From: Eunapius fragilis
Taxonomy: Eukaryota > Porifera > Demospongiae > Spongillida > Spongillidae
Length of the DNA stretch: 64,000 nucleotides
NCBI GenBank assembly: GCA_963681505.1
Contig: OY811978.1
Coordinates: 4,186,230-4,250,229, forward strand
Direction of reading: 5' to 3'
Translations under genes and position numbers: made by a program
The notes under the pieces: model-generated
The model's database searches: none
What the model saw: only the letters and a program-made list of their open reading frames with translations
What the model was told of the DNA's origin: nothing
Shown here: piece by piece, positions 21,806 to 32,762 of the stretch
How the letters are laid out: every line of letters begins with the position of its first letter
How positions within the stretch are numbered: position 1 is the stretch's first letter

Positions 21806-24169
21806 ATGTGTGTGTGTACATAGCATATTGGTGGGGATATGATACTGAACAACACACGTTTACTGGTACTTATTATATTGCATCTCCTAACTTAATCCAA
21901 GCATTGCTCTGAACATATCTCTCCACAGTGGCCTTCCCTCCACTTGGTATACAGGTGGTGTCTTTGTTTAACCGCAACAATATTCTTTGTTATCTTGAGA
22001 TATCCTGGAAAGCTGTGGTAAGAAGAGTTACTATTAATGGCTACACATTATTGTAGTGGTTGCATTTTATGGCTGGTTATTAAATACAACATCATTGCCT
22101 CACATCAGAGAGGAAGTGTGACCATCTACACAGTGAGGATCTTTGGAGATAGTACATTTTTTGGTCAAGGATCCCCTATCTGTACCACCTCACCATGTCT
22201 CTACATCTATCAAGTCTCTGCCTTTGCTGCTAGTTACACAGTTAACGTGGCCTCCATAAATGGAGATGGGGCTGTGAGTCCTGAGATGATCACCACCATA
22301 TATGGTGAGACCACATGCAGGGACAAGTAACAAGTCCAGTTACTTGACATTTCAGTCAACACTTTGAGCTATGAACAGTTCATAATTGTTAGATGTACTA
22401 TAACTACACATTGAACTTTGCATCTCCATGATGTCCATGGCCCAGGACCATGTTATCCACCATAATGTAGGCTAAATACTATAAGGTAGTACTATGGATA
22501 TTGCATGCCTGTGTACCTGATGTGACCACTGTGCCATGTCTGTGGTCAAATTATACATCATGAACACTTATACAGATAAGCTGCCATCCATGACATCTAT
22601 TTATAGGATGGCAATATCTTATCATACCTATGAGTGGTGTGGTACACCTCTGGGTACACCAAAGTGTCAAGTGATATTTGAAATTTATTCCACAAGGAAA
22701 GGTACAATTGTTTATAATTTACACAACTTAAATGGCATATTAAAATTAGGCATTGAAAGGAGTTCTTATCAATATCATATAATAATACTGATCTGCTACA
22801 GCTGTTGACATGATGTGATGCATGAACTCATTCCATCTGCCTTTATGAAGGTACAACAACAATATACCAAGTCCTGAACTGTAGCACGGCACAGATACAA
22901 ACTAATCATGCATCCATTGACTGCTCATTCAACCAGTCCTTCTATTGCATGGTGTGCTGCAGTACTGATCCAACAGCTCCTCCTAACTCAAGTGTGTACA
23001 ACATCTCCTCTACCAGAGGCACAGAGGTGACTGTTGACCTTGATGGCCTCACCGGTGGTCAGACTTACTACTGCAAGGCAGCAGCCACCAACACTAACTC
23101 TGGTAGCTGTGTTGGCTCAGTGATTGGAGATATGAAGATGTTCTTCAGTTTCATGACAGCCCCGGGGATAACAACATGGCCATCACCACCCACCTCAGGT
23201 ACATGTATAAAAAATCTGCATGGAAATGTACAGCAGGTATATTCAGTCATTCAAACATGGGCATATAATGTCCACATGTTTTCAAGGTGCCTTATGACAT
23301 GCTATATTAGAACAAACACGTTCTACATGTATGGGGCTAATTTGTTCGCTCTGTGCATGCATACTTGAAAGATTTGTGCATCCAAACACCTGTTCTACAT
23401 AACCTGCATATAACCACCTGGTTAGTTTGCTGGATAAGTAAGCTATAGATGTCAGCAATACCCTTCAGTACATGATCAGTTTCCTAGTTAGTCCCAAACG
23501 TTTTTTTTTTTTCCACATATGCCTATGTAATGAACAGTGAATGCAATCCTTAATCCTGCTAAATAGCAATATCTTAAACATTTCTCTCCCACTTCATTTG
23601 GGCTTTTGGCACTTGTCTCACTTGGTCTCACTTGTCTGGGTGCATACTATTGTTTGATTGTCAGAGATGGATTAATTTGATGTATGTCACACCGTTGATC
23701 TAATATCGCAATGCTTCTGTTTATATCCTAAATTTAGACCTACTTGCCCTCATGTTTGTCAGACTAGAGCTAGTGCCATGATATCGATGAGATTGATATA
23801 ATTACGTTGTACAGAAGACATCAATCATATTCCCTTACATGTCATGGTGCCATCACTGTGTTACCCTGGCTCACATTGCTCATTCATTTGCTTGTTATAA
23901 CTTTACATTTATGCATTTTAGATTCAAACATCAACACAGCTACTGCAGTTGGAATAACATTTGCAGTTACATATGTCACATCCTTCTCTCTTGGGCTGTT
24001 GGTGGCCACCATCATCATGCGTGTTTGCTTCACCCCAAGAGTATCCTCTGTGATTACTGAAGCTCCTCCTACTTCCATCCCTACTGCTATGTATGAAGTG
24101 GTGGGCAGTAATCGAAAGCCAGCCAACATGATTGAGTTAGAGAGCAATGTTGCATATGGGACAGCTTGA
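20678..24169 (+). CDS. Receptor gene B: Ig/FN3 single-pass membrane protein with short tail
   Basis: Exon model: 20678-21058, 21139-21411, 21929-22017, 22109-22304, 22851-23198, 23922-24169. All joints keep frame (phase 1, except the phase-0 intron at 22018). With the candidate signal exon at 10701 the protein is 529 residues. Domains: Ig-like (CQQFTLSYPPKGTYSC, WRGSAFNC, VMCVDG), FN3 (LTVTWTPPTTGGVPTSYNVS), a second FN3 split by the extra intron (VTIYTVRIFGD, ASINGDGAVSPE), a cysteine-rich FN3-like domain (CMVCCSTDPTAPP, QTYYCKAA), a membrane segment (GITFAVTYVTSFSLGLLVAT) and a 45-residue tail (MYEVVG, ELESNVAYGTA, stop). It is probably a cell-surface adhesion or recognition receptor; ligand unknown. 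Tail tyrosines suggest phospho-dependent signalling, but the ITIM pattern is weaker than in unit A. No family name is assigned. Confidence 0.75.
21770..21820. repeat. (TG)n microsatellite
   Basis: An uninterrupted TG run with a few CA and CATG breaks, inside the intron between the first and second FN3 exons of gene B. Confidence 0.9.
22018..22108 (+). other. Extra intron in the second FN3 domain of gene B
   Basis: GTAAGA opens and CACATCAG closes a 91-nt segment with in-frame stops. Removing it joins ISWKAV to RGSVTIYTVR in phase 0 and restores the frame. In gene C the same position is continuous coding sequence of 51 nt that also starts GTAGGC and ends CACCTCCAG. Confidence 0.6.
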
Positions 24170-24677
24170 TAATATATAATGTGAACATTGTCATATAAAT
24201 AGATCAGTTTGTATAACACACTCGCAGCTATACATGGTAAATTGTAGAGAGGGGGATCGCAATTTGGTTTCCACAATAAAACTTTGCATACACAGATCAC
24301 CATTCAGTGATCGTAAGTGTAAACTTTGATTTATGTGATTTTGCGCCATCTAGAAACACCCTAGCTTCGACATACCGGAAACTGCCGTACAATAAATGTA
24401 CATACTACAGTGATTGCACCAATGAGTAAAGGTTTATGCTACACGTGTAGACAAAGTATATAATTGTAATATTTAATTGGTCCACTTATTAAGCGGTAGC
24501 TACATTGCCCTGCAGTATAATATTACTTGTACGAATTCATAGACATAATTTTCATTAATCATTCAAAAGCTTAAAATTGCTTATAATCATTCTTGCCAAC
24601 TACAGAATACATGAATCGAACAAATGCACATTATTATTATTATTATATACACTAAAACAAGTCCTATAACAGTCAAG
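24170..24677. other. 3' flank of gene B
   Basis: An AT-rich non-coding stretch. AATAAA occurs near 24275, about 100 bp after the stop codon, and could serve as the polyadenylation signal. A short ATT microsatellite lies near 24631. Confidence 0.4.
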
Positions 24678-26126
24678 TTAACCTAGATATAGGATAGCTC
24701 TACAGTTCGCCCTTACTAATGTCAACCCTAGGCGACTGTACAGGCTAAAAATGGTCTTGGACTTTAGTTCATTATTCCTGACGGAGAGACAACCTGCAAG
24801 CTTTGATAATGCTGCCACTTCTTCAGCTCCCCAACACCCGTAGGTCTCAACCACCAGAGGGATGCAGGCCCGCCCCAATTCGTCACGCTTTTTGTCGCTG
24901 TTGTTGTGTTTTCTGTCCTCAGCTAACAGAGCTGCCGAACCAGCCGTCACGCTCGCTTCTAGCAGAACATTTGATTGTAGCGTAGACGTGACGGACAAGT
25001 CAAAGGCAGCCGGTTTGCCAAGGTCCCAGTTAGGAACAAGAACATCTGCAGGGCGGGATTGCAGGAGTATCAGATCCCGCCCCACAACCCATTTTCAGAC
25101 GTGGACCCAAGCACGCACGTTGGCAGAAGTCATAAAACACATCCCTGAGCTTATTGTGTCGCGAAACCACATCCCCTCCATGTTTGCAAGTGAGGGAGTG
25201 ATGGCCAAAGTCATTCAACACACAGGATGGACAGTGAGGGCATCTTTGGCCTTGGACCACTGGAATACCCAACCACCACTTAAGTGCTACTTGAAACTCA
25301 GCAGGCTCCAAGTGGAGGTTGAGTCGTGGGGAGGGAGTGACTGACAGTCAAGCAGAGGCATGAGGTGAAGAAATGGACAAAAGACGAGCCCTGTCAGTCA
25401 CAGATGCATTGTGAAACAGATTATTGAACTGTTGGTATTCTATCTTAGAAGATAGAACCATCTGTGAAAGAGGAGAATCGCCTACAGACTCATGGGTGAG
25501 GGAATCCTGGGGGTCCACTAAATTGTTGTAAAGGTGCAATGACAAGGATATATACATGTACCTACCTGATGATGGAGAAAGGCCTAAGGACAAAAATGAT
25601 GCTATGTAGGTTGCATGCGAATGGAAACTTAAGCTCCGAAGCCCTAAACCCCCCCTTTTCAAGCTCAGTTGTACCTGTTGCCAGGTGGCAGCAGAAGCAT
25701 CCACTGCGGTACATTCCGAAAAGCACACAATCGGGCAAAGGTGGCTGAAAGGCCTCATTGACTAGGAGAGGTGGAGTGTTCCTAGCTAAGTGAACTAGTC
25801 TGCAAAAGCTCCCACATTGCCTGAGAAGAAGTAGGGCCACCTGGGGGTCGATATATATAGAACTCACAGCTTCTAATTCCTTTAGCAACTTGGAAGCCTC
25901 CGACTGTTTCTGCGTCTCAAAGTGTGGCACGTTAGATCGCCTCATCTCCTCTGGGAAAGAACTTAGATCCCTCAAACTGAACAACTCACATATAAACTCC
26001 GCCCCTGGTGATGGGTATGCTAGCAACAGGAGTTTGGCTTCTGGAAAAGGCGGGTGTTTTCACCTGCTGCCCAAACAGAGTGTGCGAACCCTTCAAATGA
26101 CGAAGCACGTTCACCCCATCTGATAT
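24678..26126 (-). mobile_element. LINE remnant with restriction-like endonuclease, copy 1
   Basis: This is the C-terminal part of a non-LTR retrotransposon polyprotein on the minus strand. In order: the post-RT region (DPQVALLLLRQCGSFCRLVH, 26030-25750), continuing after a frame change (TWQQVQLSLKRGGLGLRS, 25758-25348); a CCHC-type finger (CPHCPSCVLNDFGHHSLTC) followed by RHNKLRDV (25311-25030); and a PD-(D/E)xK-like core (RPADVLVPNWD, AAFDLSVTS) with a conserved tail (IPLVVETYG, 25085-24678). Zinc finger plus restriction-like endonuclease is known from R2, NeSL and Hero-type LINEs; which clade this belongs to is inference. At least two frameshifts and a missing RT core make it dead. A related copy is at 47340-48535. 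Confidence 0.75.
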
Positions 26127-26195
26127 TCTCGTACATGTAGACGTAAAGTGTTCGTGTGGACATTGACCTTTCTGTGCTACACTGGTTACTACCTA

Positions 26196-26197
26196 AT

Positions 26198-26262
<65 letters not shown>
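26196..26262. repeat. (AC)n microsatellite
   Basis: A pure AC run of about 30 units, followed by ATGCATGCCTG. Confidence 0.92.
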
Positions 26263-26265
<3 letters not shown>

Positions 26266-26423
26266 CATGCCTGCCCGCAGAGTGTTCTGTGCCCACACTG
26301 CAGTAATCGCTCTTTGCATACCGTCAGTTACGCTGCTACCAGCAATCTCGGATGGGCCTCCATTCAGTTAAGTGCACAAGGCTGTACCCCATGCATGACT
26401 ATGGTACTACTGCTTGCATTCAG

Positions 26424-27842
26424 ACGGTACCAGCGGAGAGACACTGCTCGGTGCGATGGACTACGCCCTCCTTTTTGCATATGCTGTTGGCACATACGTG
26501 AGATACGTGGGACCAGAGACGGTATTTTGGCTATATTCTGTGAGCAAGCCTTTTGTGTGTGTAGGGTAGGGGAGGGGTAGGTGGGAGTGGGACTTTCAAG
26601 AACATGTATTGCACTGCTTTTGCAGCACAAGATGTGATAGTCGCTAGCAACCGTGTAGTGGAATTATGTATTATTTGGTCAAGAGGGTCGGTTTACAGCT
26701 GGATTTATGAACCTGTGATTAGCCTAGGGCTAAATACATTAACATGTATGTTGTACTTCCAGTGTCAGGCTGTGTTAACTTTTAATTTATCATTGATATT
26801 GTACTGAATATCTGTAAAATCCGTATAATATTTGTGGTTTTATTATTGTGTTGAATGATGATTTGCAGTTATCAGTTTCAATAAAGATCTTGCAAATGAA
26901 GATGTACCTTTGGTTGCGCAGTAATTATAGACAAGAAAATATATAATAGAAAATGTACTGATCCTACATATGTGCATGTGCAGAGGCATGTACCATGAGT
27001 GGTTGTATTACCATAGTGATAACCTTTTGCGTCCATCACATAATGAAACGAAATTTTCAGTATGGCTACTGTCACTTTCTCATCTTGGGAGTATAATTGT
27101 ATGCAAGCAATATTTGGCCATTTGGGAGACCTAATTACACTTAATGGTATTGACAGTTAGTAAGTTCTTTCAGAATCAGGCCATGATAAGCAAGGTTTTT
27201 TCCTCTTAAAAGTCCTGGCATTATCCATTATGCTCTGCTTATTTACAAGTCTATCTGCTAACACAGCTCTTTTTAAAAGTGCCGAAAGAAAACGTCTGAA
27301 GGCCCAATCCTAAAAGACTTGTTTGTGCCATGTTTAAATGTAGGTCACGTTAGTGGCTGAACTGCAAAAACGTCTTTTGCTGATAACCCCCCACCCCCCT
27401 TCCCCCCACCACCAACGGGATGGCACTCAGCACACATTGCCTATTCTGGTCATCATGGAATATTACAGCCCTTATAATTATACTCATGTGCAAGTCAACT
27501 TTTATGTAAATTGTACGATGGCCTCACCTATTTCATTTGACTGTGTGTGTGTGTGTGTGCCTGTGTGTGGGTGTGTTCCTGTGTCATTGCATGTGGGTGT
27601 GTCTCATTTGCAGTGGCTTCATAGCTGACAAGGTCAACCCTCGCTACTTCCTCACCTTTGGGATGCTAGGTCAGTTCATGTTACCAGTGACGGTGGTGGT
27701 GGGTGTGGCTTGATGACCAGCATTGTTATGCAATCTTTCAGGGTGTGCTCTGTTCTCCATTTTGATGGGTGTGGCCTACTTTGCCGACATCCACCATATA
27801 TCGTACTTCATTTTGGTCCAGGTAATGGGAGGACTGATGCAG
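26424..27842 (+). CDS. SLC37-type sugar-phosphate transporter, three exons, partial
   Basis: Exons: 26424-26502 (GTSGETLLGAMDYALLFAYA, VGTYV), 27614-27669 (SGFIADKVNPRYFLTFGML) and 27742-27842 (GCALFSILMGVAYF, ADIHHISYFILVQVMGGLMQ). Together they match the part of SLC37 (glycerol-3-phosphate/glucose-6-phosphate exchanger, major facilitator superfamily) running from the second membrane helix through the DR-like loop (G.(V/I)(G/A)D...RYFLTFGM) to the fourth helix. Phases agree at both joints. The first donor is odd: the phase-2 joint needs a cut before ATACGT, not GT. Neither an upstream exon (N-terminus) nor the expected TTGWP exon downstream is visible. A LINE remnant lies upstream and duplicated TRAPPC4 sequence downstream, so the gene is probably a fragment. 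Confidence 0.6.
27541..27605. repeat. TG-rich microsatellite
   Basis: Imperfect TG repeats in the SLC37-like intron, just before the second exon. Confidence 0.8.
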
Positions 27843-27943
27843 GTGTGTGTGGTATGTGTATGTGTGTATGTGTGTGTGTGGGTGTGTGTATGTGTGTGGT
27901 ATGTGTGGGTGTATGTATGTGTGTGGGTGTTGTGGGTGTGTAA
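27843..27943. repeat. TG-rich microsatellite
   Basis: Imperfect (TG)n with GTATG and GGTG variants, beginning at the donor of the third SLC37-like exon. The open frames across it are low complexity. Confidence 0.85.
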
Positions 27944-28980
27944 AAAACTGCAAATGGTTTTGTTTTATCATGTGCTAGTAGTTAGAAAGTTCTCAGTGTA
28001 CTTTATGTTCACAGTGTACTTTATGAGAGTAAGTTCTCATCATCCTAACTGAAATTTCTTAGGTAGACAAACTAGCCTAAGTAAACACACAATAACTCTT
28101 GCTAGCCCCCTAGCATTCAAGTTTTCTTTCTTGAAAAAAAAAACTGAAAAAGCCTTCAAGAGACAATGTAAGTCATTTTATTACATGCTCCCAAGAAAGA
28201 AACCAGTCAGAGCCAACCAGCCACACTGACCTCATCAAAGTGGTTGGAGTGTTAGCACAGATGAGGTTGGTACCAGCATATACATGTGGGAGACATTGTG
28301 CACACTAACAGTTTACAAGCTGAGCAGTATCTAGGTATGTTGTTTGATGCAACAGTGACCCTGAGTCATTTGGAAATTAACATGGCTTCTACATGCCTAG
28401 TCCCATCGTTTACAACAACCCTGTAATGTGCAGGTGTAAAACTCCCTGGGGGTAACATTAGGACCAAGGCACCAAACATATGTCCACATCAAAACCAAGG
28501 CTCCCAACCATAAGCCCCAAACATATGTACACCAAAGCTCTGTAACTAACTGACTTGACAAAGTGAGAGTGACCACCCACAACATAGGGCACTCCCTCAT
28601 TGGGGGATGGATGGGGGGAGGAACCATGGAGACACACCAATAAATGAGCATATTTGAGCTCCAACAAACCTCAAGCCTCACAAGATCAGTGGTGCATTTC
28701 TTGGGAAATGGTCCCTTTTAAAATCACTGATAAGAGCCAAAGTGTCACATTCATCAATTAAGTTCTCTATACCAGCCACATCCACTGATCATTCAATTCC
28801 ATCCTCCCCTTCCCTCCAAAGACACACAACTCTGTTTCAAAGGGCCTCCATTTTGACTCCAACAGTTAATTTCAAACACTTCCAAAAACAAGGCAGTGAT
28901 TTCTACCCTTGCAGGATGCATGCAATACCAAGTATACATAAGTATTGCGTCACAATACAGAAAAGGATTTTACAATATAT
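27944..28980. other. No gene recognised
   Basis: I searched this stretch for the next SLC37 exon and saw none. The open frames on either strand lack codon-level or motif support. Confidence 0.4.
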
Positions 28981-28984
28981 ACAG

Positions 28985-30282
28985 TGTGCAGGGGGGAGGG
29001 GGGAGAGCCAAAATATTAAAGGTAAACATGGCAACAGAGGAATTTCAAGAACTAGAAACAGGCTTTGAAAAATATAAACTTTGAATTTCTTCAAACTTAG
29101 GACCAATCCTATAGTGTTAACATCATTAAAAAATATATATGTAGTCATGGACATATTTATTGTCTCCTTCTTTATGCACACCCATGCACACACCCATTCA
29201 CCCACCACACACATATACCCACACAACTCCCCCACACTCCCCATACCTAATGGGCATATCAACTGAATAGAAAGGATTTTTGAGGACGTAGTCAGAATAA
29301 AGTTTGTATATCTCATTGATAAGTTCCTCAGCCTTGCTCAGCTTGTGCTCTCCAATTAGAATGAACTTCACACCTGTACAAAGGAACAGCTCACATTCAA
29401 ATGTTCAATAACACAAACTTATACAGGTAATGATAGCAATAACTAACTAGTGAAACCAGTATTGCTGCGAAGGATTAGGAATATGTTTTGTTTAAAAAAT
29501 CAGCATATGCATAAAGTAATTCATACTTTACGTATATTCCACACTGCCTCAATAGCTACATGGCACATTTTGAAACAATGTTAACACGCAACTGAAAGCA
29601 AAAGTGTTACATGAATATGTAACAATGACTGCCATTGTCTACCTGTGCAAACACACTGCCAACATTCACAACTCACAAAGTGGTAAAAGTAAATAACCAA
29701 TCATATTTTCGCTGGTGGGGGTGGGAGTGTGGTGCAAAGCACATCATGTAGGCGAATGTTTGGCCTCATCCTTATGCCATGACTACACATTATTGACCCC
29801 ACCCCCCCCACACCCAGCACTCCTTGAGATAGCACTAATAGGAAGTTTACTACTACAGTTAATCAGTCCAGAGAGATGTCACTCCCTAAAGGATACATGC
29901 CCAGTGAGATCAGATACTGAGGCTGGTGGAACACAAGTCTTGCAGTACAGTTGCCAAAATACTGGGCAGCTAATAACTTCCACATGAGGATTACACGGAT
30001 ATGAGAAATTGAGAAATGGCTACATGCTGTTCCCTACCAGTAGTCAACCATCTGTTCATATGAAAAAACAAAAGCCAAATATGGTTATTTCAGAGCGACG
30101 TTATTGAATTATGGTGGGACGGTTCAGATGGCACTGTGACAACCAAACCTTGTGTGTGTATGGAAACGTTGTAAATAACAGGATGGAGCCATTCATCATC
30201 ATTGTGCTTGTCTCCATGTCCTGAAAGAACACTGCCAAAGGACTGCTTCTTTGGGGACAGCTTAACAGAGATGGCAGAGATC
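28985..30282 (-). pseudogene. TRAPPC4 duplicate, partial
   Basis: This segment matches 62280-63960. One exon is intact, 29247-29373 on the minus strand: [20 protein letters not shown] continuing to [12 protein letters not shown], with proper acceptor (TTGTACAG) and donor (GTATGG). The preceding exon is cut down: only the part encoding ISAISVKLSP plus a few residues (about 30240-30282) survives, joined directly to intron sequence by a deletion relative to the right-hand copy. No final exon (CELF...) lies to its left. TRAPPC4 is a subunit of the TRAPP vesicle-tethering complex at the Golgi. This copy cannot encode the full protein. Confidence 0.7.
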
Positions 30283-30784
30283 CTGTGTGGGAGACATAAA
30301 CACTAACCCCTAATTAATGCTCAAAAACCACTCCCTGGTGAAACATCCACCACCGGACCATGTTTAGCTGTCTACATACACACAAAGACACACCCAAAGA
30401 CCACAACACCCTACACACACAAGCAGAAGGCATTCCATCTCTGTTGTTGCTACTAAAGAAAAAACAGGGGCAGTAGTGTGAGGTGTTGCTTCTATATGAT
30501 GTGTTTTGTTGACTGTCAGGCAACACATGTTGAGCAGCAGGTTACAATAGGATAAAGGTAAGGTGTACACATGCATCTGAAAGGCAGGCAAAATAGAAGA
30601 GGGTTTAATAAGAAAGAAAAATGTTTGAAGCTACAGGTAGCTGGCAACACAAACGTAATACTGCAAAGTATGGCACATAAGCACACCTTCCTCACACTGC
30701 CCTCATTACAACAAAAAAGTGTGAAGGCTTCTGCATACCTTTATTTTTTAAATCGTGTAGAAGTAACATTGTACATGTATTTCC
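30283..30784. other. No gene recognised
   Basis: A short (CACA)-rich stretch and scattered open frames without motifs. Confidence 0.35.
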
Positions 30785-31679
30785 TTATAGGAATTGACCC
30801 GGGTCGTGAATAGTCTGGGGACCCTAGCATGGATGTAGGGTCTGGAACCACATGCATACCAAACTTGTTCTGATTACTTTTTGTTATTTATATGATATTC
30901 ACGATCCTCAAAACCACACTCCCACGTGAATCTAATCAACAACCTTGGCCCTTGTTAATTATTTCACGTGAGAGTGTGGTTTTGCGGATCATGAAATCAT
31001 ATAAACATACACAAATAACAAAAAGTAATCAGAACAAGTTTGGTATGCATGTGGTTCCAGACCCTACATCCGTGCTAGGGTCCCCAGACTAGGTCGTGAA
31101 ATCATAAAAAAAAACGCGACCAGCGTATAACTCGCGTAGTAAGAAACGGATAGTTTAGCTCTTTGTTCCTATCGATCCAGAAGGCAAAGGCGGTCATTTT
31201 AATGTTTTGTTCCAGTCTTCAAACTGTTTGCTTTAAGAGAACAAAAAAGTTCGTGTTTTACCTCGTCCCCACGCCAATTTTCTCCATCGTCGTCTTCTTC
31301 TAATTCTCGGGTGAGTATAACTCCGGATAGGAATGGTTTCAAAGAGCGCCAATTTTACCAATCACTTTAGAATCTCCTGGAAGGCCATCTCCAAGTGTCA
31401 GATGTATGAATAAAGCATAAAACTGACATACGTAATCATTACGTAATGCGTAGTGATTAATAGAAGCGTTCCCATGGCGACATTTATGTATATTTAGAAC
31501 TGTGCAAAACAAAAGAGGAGAGCTAGAGCAGACGACGTGTTAGAATTCTCCCGCGTTCCTTACAGTGATCCCAAACAAAAGCGGGCGTCTGCTCATGACG
31601 TAATTGAAGCGGAGGAGGGGGGGGGGGGCACTTGCCAGTATTAATAATCGATAAAAAATGATAATAATTAAAAAATGAA
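30785..31679 (+). repeat. Dispersed repeat R, copy 2
   Basis: Same repeat as 15356-15885, interrupted 25 bp from its start by the MULE-like MITE at 30811-31091. It keeps a 12-base G-run variant near 31619-31629. It again ends at the left terminus of a foldback MITE. Confidence 0.7.
30811..31091. mobile_element. MULE-like MITE with 9-bp target duplication
   Basis: The ends TAGTCTGGGGACCCTAGCA and its reverse complement (TGCTAGGGTCCCCAGACTA) form inverted repeats of about 95 bp each with few mismatches. GGTCGTGAA occurs directly on both sides (30802-30810 and 31092-31100), and the uninterrupted repeat R at 15360 holds only one GGTCGTGAA. A 9-bp duplication with long TIRs is typical of Mutator-like elements. 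No coding capacity. Confidence 0.85.
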
Positions 31680-32497
31680 ACAAGTAAGGCGACACCAAGT
31701 TGATTTCATGTTTCTCGGACGCGGCGGGTCATTTGAAATGAAGTACAAGAAAAAAATATAAATGTTATTCACATTAGGGGTGTGTCATCTATAATTATTA
31801 TACATACGTGTACGCAGTGAACCAAGCACTGCGCACGCCACTATTGTGCACACAATAGTGCCACTTCAATTGTTAGAAGTTTACTGTTCTAATACAGCGA
31901 CTGTATACATGGCTGCAGCCTTTGTCTACTGAGTATCGTCAGTATGTCCTCGTTCTTATGGATCAGTGTTGTAGTGAAATGTGGTGGTATTATTTTCATT
32001 CCACGAAAAGTTTTGCAGTGCTCATTTGCCATGCATAGTAATCTTTGCATGCGCAAGCGTTGTATAGTACGCATGCGCTTGCGGATTGTTTAATATCATA
32101 TTCACACATGTAATTAGTATATTCATTTAACATTTTTCTTTTTTTTTCCCGGCGACCGGGTCACTTTTTTTGGTTCAACTGTCCGAGAAACATGAAATCA
32201 AATTGGTATCGCCTAAAGAAAAACATTCTCTAACGAGAAAGTTGGTGGGATATAGGAATTGGAGGCAATGGTGGTGCTAAAAGGAAGGGAACAAGGTTTT
32301 GAGAAAAGGGTAATGAGACAAAAATCCTATATTGAGCACGTGTAAATGTAACAGAACCAAAAGAAGTGCTTAATATGGGATTTTTGTCTCTTTACCCTTT
32401 TCTCAAAACCTTGTTCCCTTCCTTTTAGCACCACCATTGCCTCCAATTCCTATATCCCACCAACTTTCTCGTTAGAGAATGTTTTTCTTTACCTTGT
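31680..32497. mobile_element. Foldback MITE, copy 2, split by a Harbinger-like MITE
   Basis: The first eight bases of the foldback terminus (31680-31687, ACAAGTAA) are separated from the rest (32214-32497) by the inserted element. Otherwise it is the same palindrome as 15886-16173. Confidence 0.85.
31688..32213. mobile_element. Harbinger-like MITE with TAA target duplication
   Basis: The left end GGCGACACCAAGTTGATTTC and the right end GAAATCAAATTGGTATCGCC are inverted repeats extending through TTTCTCGGA. TAA flanks both sides (31685-31687 and 32214-32216), and the uninterrupted foldback reads ACAAGTAAAGAAAAAC. A 3-bp TAA duplication with GGC ends fits the PIF/Harbinger superfamily. The 526-bp interior holds no transposase. 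Confidence 0.82.
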
Positions 32498-32762
32498 AGT
32501 TAATTTGTATTAGATAAATCTGTGATAAGCTAAGAAACAATATTTTTTGCGATTTCACTGAAAGAAACGAAGAGCTATCCATTGTTTGAGACGAGTGGTT
32601 CGGGGGTCTGATGCAATTCGGGTTTAGCGTGAACTGTGAAAGAGAAATCGCTTGAAACGCTTGCGTCAGTAATAAAAGCCCACTTGCCTATCACCATTGA
32701 TGAACTTGTTGTCAAATGGAATAATAATAGGCCTATTATTTAGGTCGCAAACTATATGTCGT
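32498..32762. other. Spacer between MITE pile and Gypsy element
   Basis: No feature seen. Confidence 0.3.

Larger units (their letters stand above)
10996..24169 (+). repeat. Segmental duplication, copy B
   Basis: This is the partner of copy A at about 330-8115. Collinear similarity is interrupted by the BEL element (11644-16723) and the LINE (about 17698-20279). Removing these mentally restores the order seen in copy A. Copy B keeps a complete receptor gene where copy A is degenerate. Confidence 0.8.

Noticed and set aside
26502-27613. U12-type AT-AC intron in the SLC37-like gene
   Set aside because: The donor ATACGT does not match the ATATCCTT consensus and the acceptor is a normal AG; only noted as an odd joint.
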